A stretch of 64,000 nt of DNA from CBFDBF01 sp050304615 (GTDB lineage Bacteria; Pseudomonadota; Gammaproteobacteria; Chromatiales; Chromatiaceae), in assembly GCA_050304615.1 (NCBI GenBank), contig JBNLDW010000004.1, positions 69,258-133,257 of the forward strand, given 5' to 3'. Both the position numbers and the translations under genes were made by a program. Positions 9,133-17,569 of this stretch are shown in pieces (the stretch's first letter is position 1; each line of letters starts with the position of its first letter). The notes under the pieces are model-generated. The model saw only the letters and a list, made by a program, of their open reading frames with translations. It made no database searches and was not told the origin of the DNA.

Positions 9133-10202
9133 TTAATCATTCCATTTGCTTCCGCAGGCTCTTTTAGTCGAAGTCTCATTGCATTAATCAATCTCATCAA
9201 TCCAACGCTACTCTGCTCCCCATACTGCAATCGCAGCGAGGAAGGCACCGGCCGACTATGATAACGGCGATGCAGATTTCCAATCAACCCAGGGCGCTGG
9301 GAGAAAAAGCATGGAAAAACGCATTGGATATTAGGCCAATCCTCTCTTATGGCAGATGCTGTATTAACCACCTCCCAGTCGTCTGGTGAAAAATCAACCA
9401 TCGCAGATATAAAGCTGTCTTTCTTAAACACACCAATGCCATCACGTGATTGAACATATAGCGCTGGCAACAGAAGCGCCTTACTGAGCATCGCCTTAAA
9501 TCGGTAGATATTGGTGAAACAGGATCCGGTACTCAATTCATTTTCTATACTGTCGGCCAACTTATGGAATTGCGCCAAGCTGCGGTTGCGATCCATGACT
9601 GGATTTATATGCAGTTCTTGCATCTCTGATGATGTTAGTTGGCAAGCATGGTTAAGCACTTCCACTGGCAGGTAATCTTCAGGCCAGGCGTTTACAGCCT
9701 GTTCTGGCAACACAAACCAACCATGATGCTGTAATGGATCCTGCTCATACATAAAACGGCGAGCTTCAAATAGCCTTTGCCCTACATAAGCAAGTCTCAC
9801 GGCATCATTTAGAACCTTATCTCTCACAACCACCAGCACATCAAAATCTGAATATGGCACAACTTCACTAGACCCTAAACTACCGTGTAACACCACCGCA
9901 TACAGATCGTTAACCAAATATTGCTGCAGCCATGCAATCAGGCGTGCTACACTAGCCGTAGGTTTTCGGCATGGTGGAATACAAACCTTTACATGCGAAT
10001 CGCTGCGATTGTGTTCTGGAAGTAGAACATGTCCGCAACGCTGAACAAATGCATTAGCTGTAATTCTAAATGCTGTTTCAGGCGCGAACTCTGCCAAAAG
10101 ACGCATCTTCAGTGATGCAAAATCCCCATTGACCAAAGAGATCAATTCCGCATGCCACACTCGCCATGCGCCTAAATTGATTTGTGCATGCGTTTCTTTC
10201 AC
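9129..10202 (-). CDS. Nucleotidyltransferase domain protein (EPS operon)
   Basis: 357 residues with a clear nucleotidyltransferase signature: VVLHGSLGSSEVVPYSDFDV, with GS at 107-108 and SDFD at 118-121. This is the GS-x(n)-D-x-D core of the polymerase-beta superfamily. The flanking helical regions are not recognised. It starts at a GTG whose bases overlap the flippase stop as GTGA (10199-10202), and its stop overlaps the next gene as ATGA. Four genes (flippase, this one, a second nucleotidyltransferase-like protein, a GT4) are thus chained by 4-bp overlaps, implying matched expression. It could transfer NMP to a small molecule or protein. No substrate can be inferred. Confidence 0.65.
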   Translation of the reverse strand: MKETHAQINLGAWRVWHAELISLVNGDFASLKMRLLAEFAPETAFRITANAFVQRCGHVLLPEHNRSDSHVKVCIPPCRKPTASVARLIAWLQQYLVNDLYAVVLHGSLGSSEVVPYSDFDVLVVVRDKVLNDAVRLAYVGQRLFEARRFMYEQDPLQHHGWFVLPEQAVNAWPEDYLPVEVLNHACQLTSSEMQELHINPVMDRNRSLAQFHKLADSIENELSTGSCFTNIYRFKAMLSKALLLPALYVQSRDGIGVFKKDSFISAMVDFSPDDWEVVNTASAIREDWPNIQCVFPCFFSQRPGLIGNLHRRYHSRPVPSSLRLQYGEQSSVGLMRLINAMRLRLKEPAEANGMIK

Positions 10203-11590
10203 TCAGCACCTGGGCTACCAGCCCTATCAATTTTAGATGTCTTTGACTCCACAGAATCGCTGGAATATAGTGAATTCCGAGCCACCATTGAAACAATAAG
10301 GTACTGCGCACTAGTGCCAATAACCACCGCCCATGCCATGCCTGCTGCATGCCAAGCAGGCGCGAGTAGCATACCGGCAGCAACCATTACACACAACCCA
10401 ACAGCATGCGCGATCATCTGCATTCTAACGCGTCGCAGATTTAGCATGAGAGAATTACCCCAAAAGAACAATAGATAAAGCAGACTGGATATTGTCAGTA
10501 TCCAGAATATCGGTGCAGCATCAGCATAAGTCTCCCCATAAACAAATACAATGAGTGGTTGTCCAATATACCAAATCACCAATAACACGAATGTTGAAAA
10601 TGGAATACCTAATATCACTAACCGACTCAGCATGATACGCAGCTCATCATAGTGTCCGGCCACAATTGCAGAAGCAATCTGCGGAAAAACTGCTAACGCC
10701 AATGCATCACGCGCCAGCAGTATAAAACGCGATAACTTTTTACCAATGTCGTAGATACCGACAGCGGCCGGGGATGCAACAGCAGCCAACAGTAACACAT
10801 CTCCTCTAAGCATTGCCCTGCGCGCAGACATTGCTAATGAATTACCGACAGCTAGGCGCAGCATTGGGCGATAATCTCCGGCTAGTTGCATTAAGTTCGC
10901 TCTCTTCCATCCTGATGCCTTTTTACTAATCTCACGCCAGGCCATAACAATGCTAACCGTGCCACTTAGCACAAGGCAGATTGATGCCCCGTAAATAGCG
11001 TTAGCTGGAATCGCAGGCACCAATTGCAAAAATACAAACATGAACACCATGCTGATAATTGCAACCACTACATCCATTAAGCAACTTACCTTAAACCGAT
11101 CCAGAAGCCGGAGAGCTGACTTATTAACCTGATCAACTAGGTTAAATGCTGCAGCAAATCCCAATACCACCACTGGAACATACAGTCCCGCGTATTCAAT
11201 AAAGATACTATAAGAAAAGCCTAAAACCACAGCGACTATCAAGCCGGCAGCAACCGCGATTACTATAGTAGCCAGGTATGTGACTTTGAATAGTGCTTTA
11301 AGATTAGTACTGCGGCTATCATGCAGATATCGCGCGCCATAGGTCATAACGACAGCACCAAGGTTAAGATTTGCCAACTCGATAGCAAATCCTACAAATG
11401 CCAAAGCTACCGCATAGGCTGCAAAACCTTCCAACGGGAGCAATCGTGCCACGATAATCGAACGAACTAATGCCTCTAAAGTGCGCGCCCCCTTTGCCAA
11501 CCCCATCCAGCCGCTATTTCCGAGCAACTTTAGCAACCAAGATCTGAGATGGAGCGAAGCGGATGCTTTTCCTTGTGGTGTATTATTCAC
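10199..11590 (-). CDS. Lipopolysaccharide/EPS flippase (Wzx, MOP superfamily)
   Basis: A 463-residue polytopic protein with about 12-14 hydrophobic segments, matching oligosaccharide flippases of the MATE/MOP superfamily. The N-terminal helix region WMGLAKGARTLEALVRSIIV and the conserved arginine-rich segment near LGAVVMTYGARYL are typical. It should move the undecaprenyl-pyrophosphate-linked repeat unit across the inner membrane before polymerisation. The sulfotransferase gene ends 19 bp upstream and a nucleotidyltransferase-like gene overlaps its stop by 4 bp. Full length, no defects visible. Confidence 0.85.
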   Translation of the reverse strand: MNNTPQGKASASLHLRSWLLKLLGNSGWMGLAKGARTLEALVRSIIVARLLPLEGFAAYAVALAFVGFAIELANLNLGAVVMTYGARYLHDSRSTNLKALFKVTYLATIVIAVAAGLIVAVVLGFSYSIFIEYAGLYVPVVVLGFAAAFNLVDQVNKSALRLLDRFKVSCLMDVVVAIISMVFMFVFLQLVPAIPANAIYGASICLVLSGTVSIVMAWREISKKASGWKRANLMQLAGDYRPMLRLAVGNSLAMSARRAMLRGDVLLLAAVASPAAVGIYDIGKKLSRFILLARDALALAVFPQIASAIVAGHYDELRIMLSRLVILGIPFSTFVLLVIWYIGQPLIVFVYGETYADAAPIFWILTISSLLYLLFFWGNSLMLNLRRVRMQMIAHAVGLCVMVAAGMLLAPAWHAAGMAWAVVIGTSAQYLIVSMVARNSLYSSDSVESKTSKIDRAGSPGAE

Positions 11591-11609
11591 TTTTCACCGT
11601 GATTAATGG

Positions 11610-12482
11610 TTATTTGGAACTAATCTTTTTATAACCAAGTTCTGCTAGCAAGCTTTCACACTCATCATCAATTATACGATAATCATCTTCACTCAATCGT
11701 TGATGAGAATAATAATTCATATTCTTTATAGGCTGCTCTCTCTCATGAATCTTCCATTCATGATTTTCTGATAATAACCCACATTCTTCTATGCCAATGA
11801 ATTTAGCTATTTTGTTAATTGTTTTATTCGAATCATCACTAAGCTCTTCATAAGTAATGATTAGCTTATTACTTATCTCTTTTAGATCGTCTAGCATTAT
11901 CCGATTACTCACACACCACTGTTTTGCTGCATCAGCCAAACTATGCCCCTGCTTTCTTCTTATACCTTCTGAAACAGCATAACCATCTCGCACAATTGCA
12001 ATAAAATATGCATTATCGAAATTCTTTTGCAGCCATTTCATCCTCCCCGCATTTATTGGCGTCTTTTCTATTAATATATCACGCGATAAATCGTTAAAAG
12101 CACCTCCCCATTGACGCTTGAGTTTATCCAGATCAATATCAGTTTTCTCATTGCCGCTCAGGATGAAACGCTCAGGTTCTAAAGCCCATAACCTAGACAG
12201 ACCATAATGAGCTGGAATAGGAAGCTGGTCTTGATAAAACTGCCCCTCCCATGGCATAGATCCGATTCTCTCATTGCTTGCCAATATCTCATGGAGCAGT
12301 GTTGTACCAGAATTATAACATCCTACTATAAAAACCCATTTCATTGGATTTGGCAATGAACCATATTTCCCATAGTAATAGCAATGAGCCTTCCATTTTA
12401 ATTTATTTTTGTTTCTTCTTAATGACTCCCATATCTTTCCCCCAATCAGTTTCCTTATAATATTTTTTACAAATGAAGACAT
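11610..12482 (-). CDS. Sulfotransferase family protein
   Basis: A 290-residue PAPS-dependent sulfotransferase-like protein. FIVGCYNSGTTLLHEIL (about 51-67) matches the 5'-phosphosulfate binding loop. FIAIVRDGYAVSEGIRRKQG (about 160-178) matches the 3'-phosphate binding region with its conserved Arg and a following Ser/Gly. It would transfer sulfate to a sugar hydroxyl or amine, suggesting the EPS is sulfated. It lies 19 bp upstream of the flippase gene and 227 bp after the beta-helix gene. The gene is AT-rich compared with housekeeping genes in the window, as are its neighbours, fitting a horizontally exchanged glycan cassette. Confidence 0.8.
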   Translation of the reverse strand: MSSFVKNIIRKLIGGKIWESLRRNKNKLKWKAHCYYYGKYGSLPNPMKWVFIVGCYNSGTTLLHEILASNERIGSMPWEGQFYQDQLPIPAHYGLSRLWALEPERFILSGNEKTDIDLDKLKRQWGGAFNDLSRDILIEKTPINAGRMKWLQKNFDNAYFIAIVRDGYAVSEGIRRKQGHSLADAAKQWCVSNRIMLDDLKEISNKLIITYEELSDDSNKTINKIAKFIGIEECGLLSENHEWKIHEREQPIKNMNYYSHQRLSEDDYRIIDDECESLLAELGYKKISSK

Positions 12483-12709
12483 ATAATATATTCATCCTAT
12501 AACAAATGACCTTGATTAATGATTTCATAATCCCCATACATTCTTAACACCTGACCCACCCAATATACCTAACATACCTTCCTAATATTGACTCACATCC
12601 TCCAATACATGTGATAAAGTACAGCAGATGTTATTGCATTCATGTATTAACTATATGGAAACTAATGCCATTCACTCATCACCACAAATGCTGTGCTTAT
12701 AGCTCCACC

Positions 12710-14347
12710 TTATGGGCCTGGGGCAAATTTACTGTACCATGTGATGTCTGCGCCTAGATGCTTAATATAATCTTTGTTAGTTATTTTAAAGTCAGCTGGA
12801 TTTTCGTATTGGCCGCTATTATTGCTGAACAAAGGCTCTCTAGTGATTGAGGTTGGATCAAAGACGCAACCATCACATGCTCGCCTCCTCCATTCAAACA
12901 GCCTATATTCACGCGCCCCGAGTCTAAATATTTTGCCGGATACAGGAAAATAGATACTCTCATCAATGTTTAGCAAATAATCATCTGCGCCACTGTACCA
13001 GTTAACGTGATATCCAGACGAGTGTAAAAAGATATTGCCACGCGCAAACGCGCGCGCGCCTTTTCCATTGTAATTTCTACTTGACTCAAGGCCATACTTA
13101 TTCCTAAAAGATATATTATTGCGTAAATTTTGAATATCCTCGAACTGAAGGCGGTAACCAATAGTAGAATTGACTACAATGTTGTCGTGTATATCAACAC
13201 CATGCTTGTCGGATAATGAATCATTATTACACATAGTCCCAACACCAAGGCCAAGAGCGCTGCCAAGATTATGCGTATTTGTAATGTAATTCTGTCGCAC
13301 AACCGTGTTGGTCAAACGCTGATTCTTAAACGCGTATAGCATTGGACCAGTGCCAACATTTTTTATAAAGTTCTTTTCTATTACGCCGCCCGTTCCACCT
13401 TGCACCCCAATTGCATGGGCATCACTATTTTGTAGGATTTCTCTAACGCCAATATCATAAATGTAGTTACCGCTGATCAGATAATTACTTGGTGAATTAT
13501 TTGTCGTACTAATGAGGTATATCCCGTTAGATGCTTGCGTCAAAACACTATTTGTAATCTGCACACCATAGCTGCCATCGTAAAATGCTAATAAGCTGTG
13601 TTCGCCATAGGCAAAATAGCAATGATCCCACGTTATATTAGCTGGACCACGTTTCGTATTCCACTTCATGTTCATAAAATATAGATTCTTAAATGTAATG
13701 TATGAACTCTTTCCTAATACAAATTCATAACCAAACCTGTTGGCATATATCCGTCCAGCTGGATTAACATTACCTACTGTACTTACATATAACTTAGTCT
13801 TACGTTTATAGCTTTCACTGAAGTGTGAGCCTGGATGTTGGCGCACTCCACCAACACTCACCTGCTTTTTCAACACGGTATATGCTTTTGAATCAGATTT
13901 CCCTATATCCTGAAAAAACCAATCTGGGTAGGCATTACCGGGCAACATGATACTCCACACACCACCACCCTCATCTCTCCAACTATCATGCCCCATCAGG
14001 AATGCGCCCCAGACAACACCAGCATCACCGTTTGGGCAATCGCCTCTAATCGTCACCCGCATATTATCAGAGGATCCAGAGGCCACCTTAATATCCGCCT
14101 GTGTTGCTACATTATGCAAAGTATCTATTTCATACACATGAAGCCCACAAACGTATAAATTATCTCCAGGGGAAACTCCATCTACCCCCCACTTAACGTT
14201 ATGCAATCCTTCCCATGCATCCTCGTAACTCGTTCCATCATTAGAGCCTTGCGCTTCACCTTCAGGTAGGACAAACCAATCTTTGGACCAGGATGTAGAG
14301 CTGCCGAACAAGATTATGAGTACAATAATGTTTTGGAGTGTTCTCAC
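12710..14347 (-). CDS. Secreted right-handed parallel beta-helix protein (pectate lyase/epimerase-like)
   Basis: 545 residues. A signal peptide (IIVLIILFGSSTSWS) ends near residue 21, followed by the N-terminal cap of PbH1 proteins (WFVLPEGEAQGSNDGTSYED). From about 200 to 450 there are repeated coils rich in Asn and hydrophobics (ITNSVLTQASNGIYLI, ISGNYIYDIGVREI, IEKNFIKNVGTG, VRQNYITNTHNLG). The fold serves polysaccharide lyases, C5-epimerases and some hydrolases. In an EPS operon a periplasmic lyase or epimerase acting on the polymer is likely. The start is a GTG with GGGGAG about 10 nt upstream. Catalytic residues cannot be assigned by eye. Confidence 0.78.
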   Translation of the reverse strand: MRTLQNIIVLIILFGSSTSWSKDWFVLPEGEAQGSNDGTSYEDAWEGLHNVKWGVDGVSPGDNLYVCGLHVYEIDTLHNVATQADIKVASGSSDNMRVTIRGDCPNGDAGVVWGAFLMGHDSWRDEGGGVWSIMLPGNAYPDWFFQDIGKSDSKAYTVLKKQVSVGGVRQHPGSHFSESYKRKTKLYVSTVGNVNPAGRIYANRFGYEFVLGKSSYITFKNLYFMNMKWNTKRGPANITWDHCYFAYGEHSLLAFYDGSYGVQITNSVLTQASNGIYLISTTNNSPSNYLISGNYIYDIGVREILQNSDAHAIGVQGGTGGVIEKNFIKNVGTGPMLYAFKNQRLTNTVVRQNYITNTHNLGSALGLGVGTMCNNDSLSDKHGVDIHDNIVVNSTIGYRLQFEDIQNLRNNISFRNKYGLESSRNYNGKGARAFARGNIFLHSSGYHVNWYSGADDYLLNIDESIYFPVSGKIFRLGAREYRLFEWRRRACDGCVFDPTSITREPLFSNNSGQYENPADFKITNKDYIKHLGADITWYSKFAPGP

Positions 14348-14410
14348 TTCTATCTAGCTCCCCTTTGGCTGTCGCATGTTCAGCAATATTGGCTAGACTC
14401 AAACCAATAC

Positions 14411-15541
14411 TCAGAAAGGCGCAGTTACTCTCTTCAACAAACCCAACAACCTCTCTGCCGCCTTGCCATCCCACATCTCTGGTAGCTTCATTTCAGATTG
14501 CGCACTATCTGTAATATTTATGCCCGCCTCTATTATTCGTTCGGGTGATGCTCCAACCAGTACATTTGTACCTTTATCAATAGTTATTGGCCGCTCTGTA
14601 TTCTCTCGCATGGTTATGCATGGTATCCCCAGCGCTGTGGTCTCTTCTTGAATACCACCACTATCGGTCAAGACCACTTTGGCATCCTTGAATAGATTGA
14701 GAAAATCCATATAAGGCATGGGTTCTGTCAAAACTATTGTATCTGGCGTCTGGATATTAAATGCATCCATAGTTTTTTTGGTACGCGGGTGGATGGGAAA
14801 TATAAGGGGCAAATCTCTGCTTATCTCTGACAGAGCATGGATGATTCCTGCAAGTGTAGACTTATCATCAACGTTAGATGGCCGGTGCAGGGTTATAACT
14901 CCGTACTCGGGATATTTCTGCTTTATCTCTGTTGATGCCAGTTCGTTGCCATCTATAGTCTTTAGCTTTTCTACTTGGTAGAAGAGGTTGTCTATCATTA
15001 CGTTGCCGATCAAGAATATATTCTCTTCCGATTTACCCTCTGCCCGCAGATTGTCCATGCCGCTCTTCTCGGTGACAAAGAAATAGTCTGTTATGGAGTC
15101 AGTAACTATACGGTTGACCTCTTCTGGCATCTCCATGTCGCCGCTGCGCAGTCCGGCCTCTACGTGGATTACCTTTTTACCAAGTTTCTTGGCTACGATG
15201 GAGCATGCCAGGGTGGAGTTTACATCACCAACTACCAGTACAAGGTCTGGGTTCTGTTCAATACAGACAGTCTCATAGCGGGTCATGATGTTGGCGGTCT
15301 GTACGGCGTGTGAGCCGCTGCCTACCTCTAGATGATAGTCTGGTGTTGGGATGCCAAGCTCATCAAAAAAAACATCGCTCATAGCATTGTCGTAATGCTG
15401 ACCGGTGTGGATCAGTTGGTAATCAAAGCTCTCTTTATCTCTTTTGAATGCCCGAATAATTGGGGCTATCTTCATGAAATTTGGGCGAGCACCGGCGATT
15501 ATATGGATAAGGGTGCGGGCTTTTGTTTTGCTTGTTGTCAT
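14411..15541 (-). CDS. wecB: UDP-N-acetylglucosamine 2-epimerase (non-hydrolysing)
   Basis: 376 residues. Interconverts UDP-GlcNAc and UDP-ManNAc in the cytosol, supplying a ManNAc-type sugar to the repeat unit. Hallmarks are AGARPNFMKIAPIIRAF at the N-terminus, HVEAGLRSGDMEMPEEVNR near 120, the HRPSNVD segment, and the UDP-binding SGGIQEETTALGIPCITMR near 300. It lies 63 bp upstream of the beta-helix gene. No wecC-type UDP-ManNAc dehydrogenase is visible in the window, so oxidation to ManNAcA, if it happens, is encoded elsewhere. Confidence 0.93.
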   Translation of the reverse strand: MTTSKTKARTLIHIIAGARPNFMKIAPIIRAFKRDKESFDYQLIHTGQHYDNAMSDVFFDELGIPTPDYHLEVGSGSHAVQTANIMTRYETVCIEQNPDLVLVVGDVNSTLACSIVAKKLGKKVIHVEAGLRSGDMEMPEEVNRIVTDSITDYFFVTEKSGMDNLRAEGKSEENIFLIGNVMIDNLFYQVEKLKTIDGNELASTEIKQKYPEYGVITLHRPSNVDDKSTLAGIIHALSEISRDLPLIFPIHPRTKKTMDAFNIQTPDTIVLTEPMPYMDFLNLFKDAKVVLTDSGGIQEETTALGIPCITMRENTERPITIDKGTNVLVGASPERIIEAGINITDSAQSEMKLPEMWDGKAAERLLGLLKRVTAPF

Positions 15542-15609
15542 AGTAACTGCTCTGCTCCTTTAATGGTGGTGGCATTGTACCCCTCACCCTAACCCTAAGC
15601 TTTGGCCTT

Positions 15610-15714
15610 CTAGTTTTGACTCCCCCTCCTCTCCTCGGCAAGCTAGTTTTAACTCCCCCTCCCAACCTCGGCAATTGCTCCTGCATTTCTCTAGCACCTA
15701 CTTCCATGTAGGCG
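15610..15714. repeat. Tandem 33-bp repeat plus palindromic unit between wecB and ATPase genes
   Basis: Two near-identical copies of a 32-nt unit (beginning CTAGTTTT and ending CTCGGCAA) lie at 15610-15641 and 15643-15674, period 33. They are followed by an imperfect hairpin CCTACTTCCATGTAGG at about 15697-15712. The 196-bp gap they occupy interrupts an otherwise tight operon. The units carry C-rich CTCCCCCTCC tracts like other intergenic repeats in this window. It is likely a dispersed repeat rather than a gene. Confidence 0.6.
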
Positions 15715-15737
15715 TCCCCTACTCGTGGGGCATCCTG

Positions 15738-16637
15738 CTATAACGCTTTAGGTCCGATATGGATGTTCTTCTTACTCAAATGCAGCCTGATCTTGGATGC
15801 CTCTGCATCCTCTTCGGTGCGCATTGGGAAGATGCCGCCCTGTTGCTTGTCTTTAATCACATCTATGACCAACTCTGTATTCACCCTCTGCCTGTCTTCA
15901 GCAAAGGCGTAGACCAGAGAGAAATCACACAGGGTGTTGATCAGACGCGGAACACCACGGCTATAGTAGTGGATGACAGCGCAGGCATCCTTGGTAAACA
16001 GGCTCTTATTACTGCCAACGTGATCAAGCCTGGCTTGGATGTATTCCATTGTTTCATCCAGTTTCAGGTGCTTGATGTGGTAGTCCACAGATACCCGCTG
16101 CGCCAGTTGTCGCAGTTCCGGACGCTTCATGGTATCCAGTAGCTCTGGCTGGCCAACCAGGATTAGTTGCAGCACCATATGTTTGCCGCTATTGATATTG
16201 GAGAGCATGCGCAGCTCTTCCAGGGTAGCGGCATCAAAGTTCTGCGCCTCATCAATAATCAGTACGGTGCGCCTGTTCTGGGCGTACTGTTCGATAAGAA
16301 AGTCGCTAAACAGGTGATACAGTTCAGTCTTACTTTTATTGCGGTAATCCAGATCGTAGGCCATCAGCACCCACTCCAGTAGCTCACCAAATGAGCTATG
16401 GGTGTTGGAGATAAGGCCTACGGTGACATCATCACCCAGGTGGTCTAGTACATGCCGGATCAGCGTGGTCTTGCCGGAGCCTACTTCACCGCTGATCACA
16501 GTGATACCCACCTCGCTGCTCACCCCATAGTTGAGCATGGCCAACGCCTTGCTGTGCACCTTCCCCAGGTAGAGGAAAGATGGGTCCGGTGTTAGCGAGA
16601 ATGGTCTCTCGGTTAGTCCAAAGTGAGATTCGTACAT
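15738..16637 (-). CDS. XrtA/PEP-CTERM locus ATPase (ExeA/GspA-like AAA)
   Basis: A 299-residue AAA ATPase. It starts MYESHFGLTERPFSLTPDP, the characteristic N-terminus of the ATPase linked to exosortase A EPS loci and of ExeA. Walker A is GEVGSGKTT (50-58), Walker B VLIIDEAQN near 130, followed by an arginine-finger-like region and GVPRLINTLCDFSLV. It lacks the C-terminal membrane and peptidoglycan-binding parts of GspA. It starts 4 bp after the tyrosine kinase gene ends, so both are cotranscribed with the chain-length gene. Its role in export or assembly is inferred from conserved context. Confidence 0.88.
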   Translation of the reverse strand: MYESHFGLTERPFSLTPDPSFLYLGKVHSKALAMLNYGVSSEVGITVISGEVGSGKTTLIRHVLDHLGDDVTVGLISNTHSSFGELLEWVLMAYDLDYRNKSKTELYHLFSDFLIEQYAQNRRTVLIIDEAQNFDAATLEELRMLSNINSGKHMVLQLILVGQPELLDTMKRPELRQLAQRVSVDYHIKHLKLDETMEYIQARLDHVGSNKSLFTKDACAVIHYYSRGVPRLINTLCDFSLVYAFAEDRQRVNTELVIDVIKDKQQGGIFPMRTEEDAEASKIRLHLSKKNIHIGPKAL

Positions 16638-16641
16638 TTAA

Positions 16642-17466
16642 TTAATATGGCGACTGTTCGGGCTTATGGGCCTTATTGTAGACGGTACCCAACAGGTTGG
16701 AGTTCTCCAGCAGATGCAGACACTGCTTTATTTCACCGGGGGTGTTCACCCCCTCCTCCACCACCAGGAGGCTGGACTGCACATGGGGCAGGAACATCAG
16801 TGCATCATCTATGTGTAGCAGTGGTGGTAGATCAAAAATAATAATACGGGAGTTGTAGCGGCCACAGATATCTTTCAGCAGGTGAGCCATTTTGTCGGTA
16901 GAGAGTAGCTCTGATGAGAACTTTACCGGCTTGCCTGCCGGCAGTAGTACCAGCCGCTCCATGTCAGGGTTAATCAACAGGGATGACAGCTCTATTTCGT
17001 CATTGGTGAGATAATCAGAGAGTCCTGATTCCGGCTCAAACCCAAAGTACTTGTGGATCGATGGGCGGCGTAGATCCAAATCAACCAGAAGTACCGTGTA
17101 ATTTTTATCCATGGCCAGGCTCATGGCAAGGTTGGCGGCGATCATGGATTTGCCGCCCCCCTGGTTAGGACTGGTTATGGCAATAGTGTTAATGCTGTCC
17201 TGCTGCATCTTAAACAGGATTTTTGTCCGTAGCACCCGGAAGATATCTACCAGGGGATCACCCTTGACCCCGGCTACCAGGCGATTTCCCCTCAGTACAT
17301 CCTGCGGGACCGGGATGGTACGGGTTTGTGAGTATTCGATGCCGTCTGGACTGACCTCTTGATATGGTGTCGCCCGGTTCCCCGCCCTGGATCGTGGGGG
17401 CTGCCCACCGCCCACTTTGCGACGTTGCTCTTCTGCCTTGTTCAGGGCCTCTTGAATTCTGTCCAT
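16642..17466 (-). CDS. CpsD/CapB-type tyrosine autokinase (EPS locus)
   Basis: A 274-residue BY-kinase cytoplasmic subunit. Walker A is SPNQGGGKS (99-107), Walker A' LLVDLDLRRP (126-135), and Walker B IIIFDLPPLL near 210. It is expected to autophosphorylate and to control polymer length with the separate Wzc/GumC-like membrane protein encoded just upstream. Most homologues end in a tyrosine cluster. Here the C-terminus is HKPEQSPY with one terminal Tyr, so the phosphorylation switch may be minimal. A 103-bp gap with a GC-rich hairpin separates it from the chain-length gene. Confidence 0.9.
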   Translation of the reverse strand: MDRIQEALNKAEEQRRKVGGGQPPRSRAGNRATPYQEVSPDGIEYSQTRTIPVPQDVLRGNRLVAGVKGDPLVDIFRVLRTKILFKMQQDSINTIAITSPNQGGGKSMIAANLAMSLAMDKNYTVLLVDLDLRRPSIHKYFGFEPESGLSDYLTNDEIELSSLLINPDMERLVLLPAGKPVKFSSELLSTDKMAHLLKDICGRYNSRIIIFDLPPLLHIDDALMFLPHVQSSLLVVEEGVNTPGEIKQCLHLLENSNLLGTVYNKAHKPEQSPY

Positions 17467-17540
17467 TTTATTTCTCTATCTGTATTCCTACTTTGTGGTT
17501 TTCTAATTAGAACTATCTTAGTTCATCTTATCGGGTTCTC

Positions 17541-17563
17541 TCCTCCCCGCTTGCGGGGGAGGA
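17541..17563. repeat. GC-rich palindromic repeat between chain-length and kinase genes
   Basis: CCTCCCCGC-TT-GCGGGGGAGG forms a hairpin with a 9-bp stem and a 2-nt centre inside the 103-bp gap. Similar C-rich/G-rich palindromes occur at 25161, 26351, 62127 and 62187, so this is a member of a dispersed repeat family. Without a following T-tract it is a poor terminator. It might reduce readthrough or stabilise the upstream mRNA. Confidence 0.6.
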
Positions 17564-17569
17564 AGCACA

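Noticed and set aside
15435..15707. 90-codon minus-strand open frame with repeated LGGGVKT
   Set aside because: It overlaps the wecB start and simply translates the tandem 33-bp repeat.
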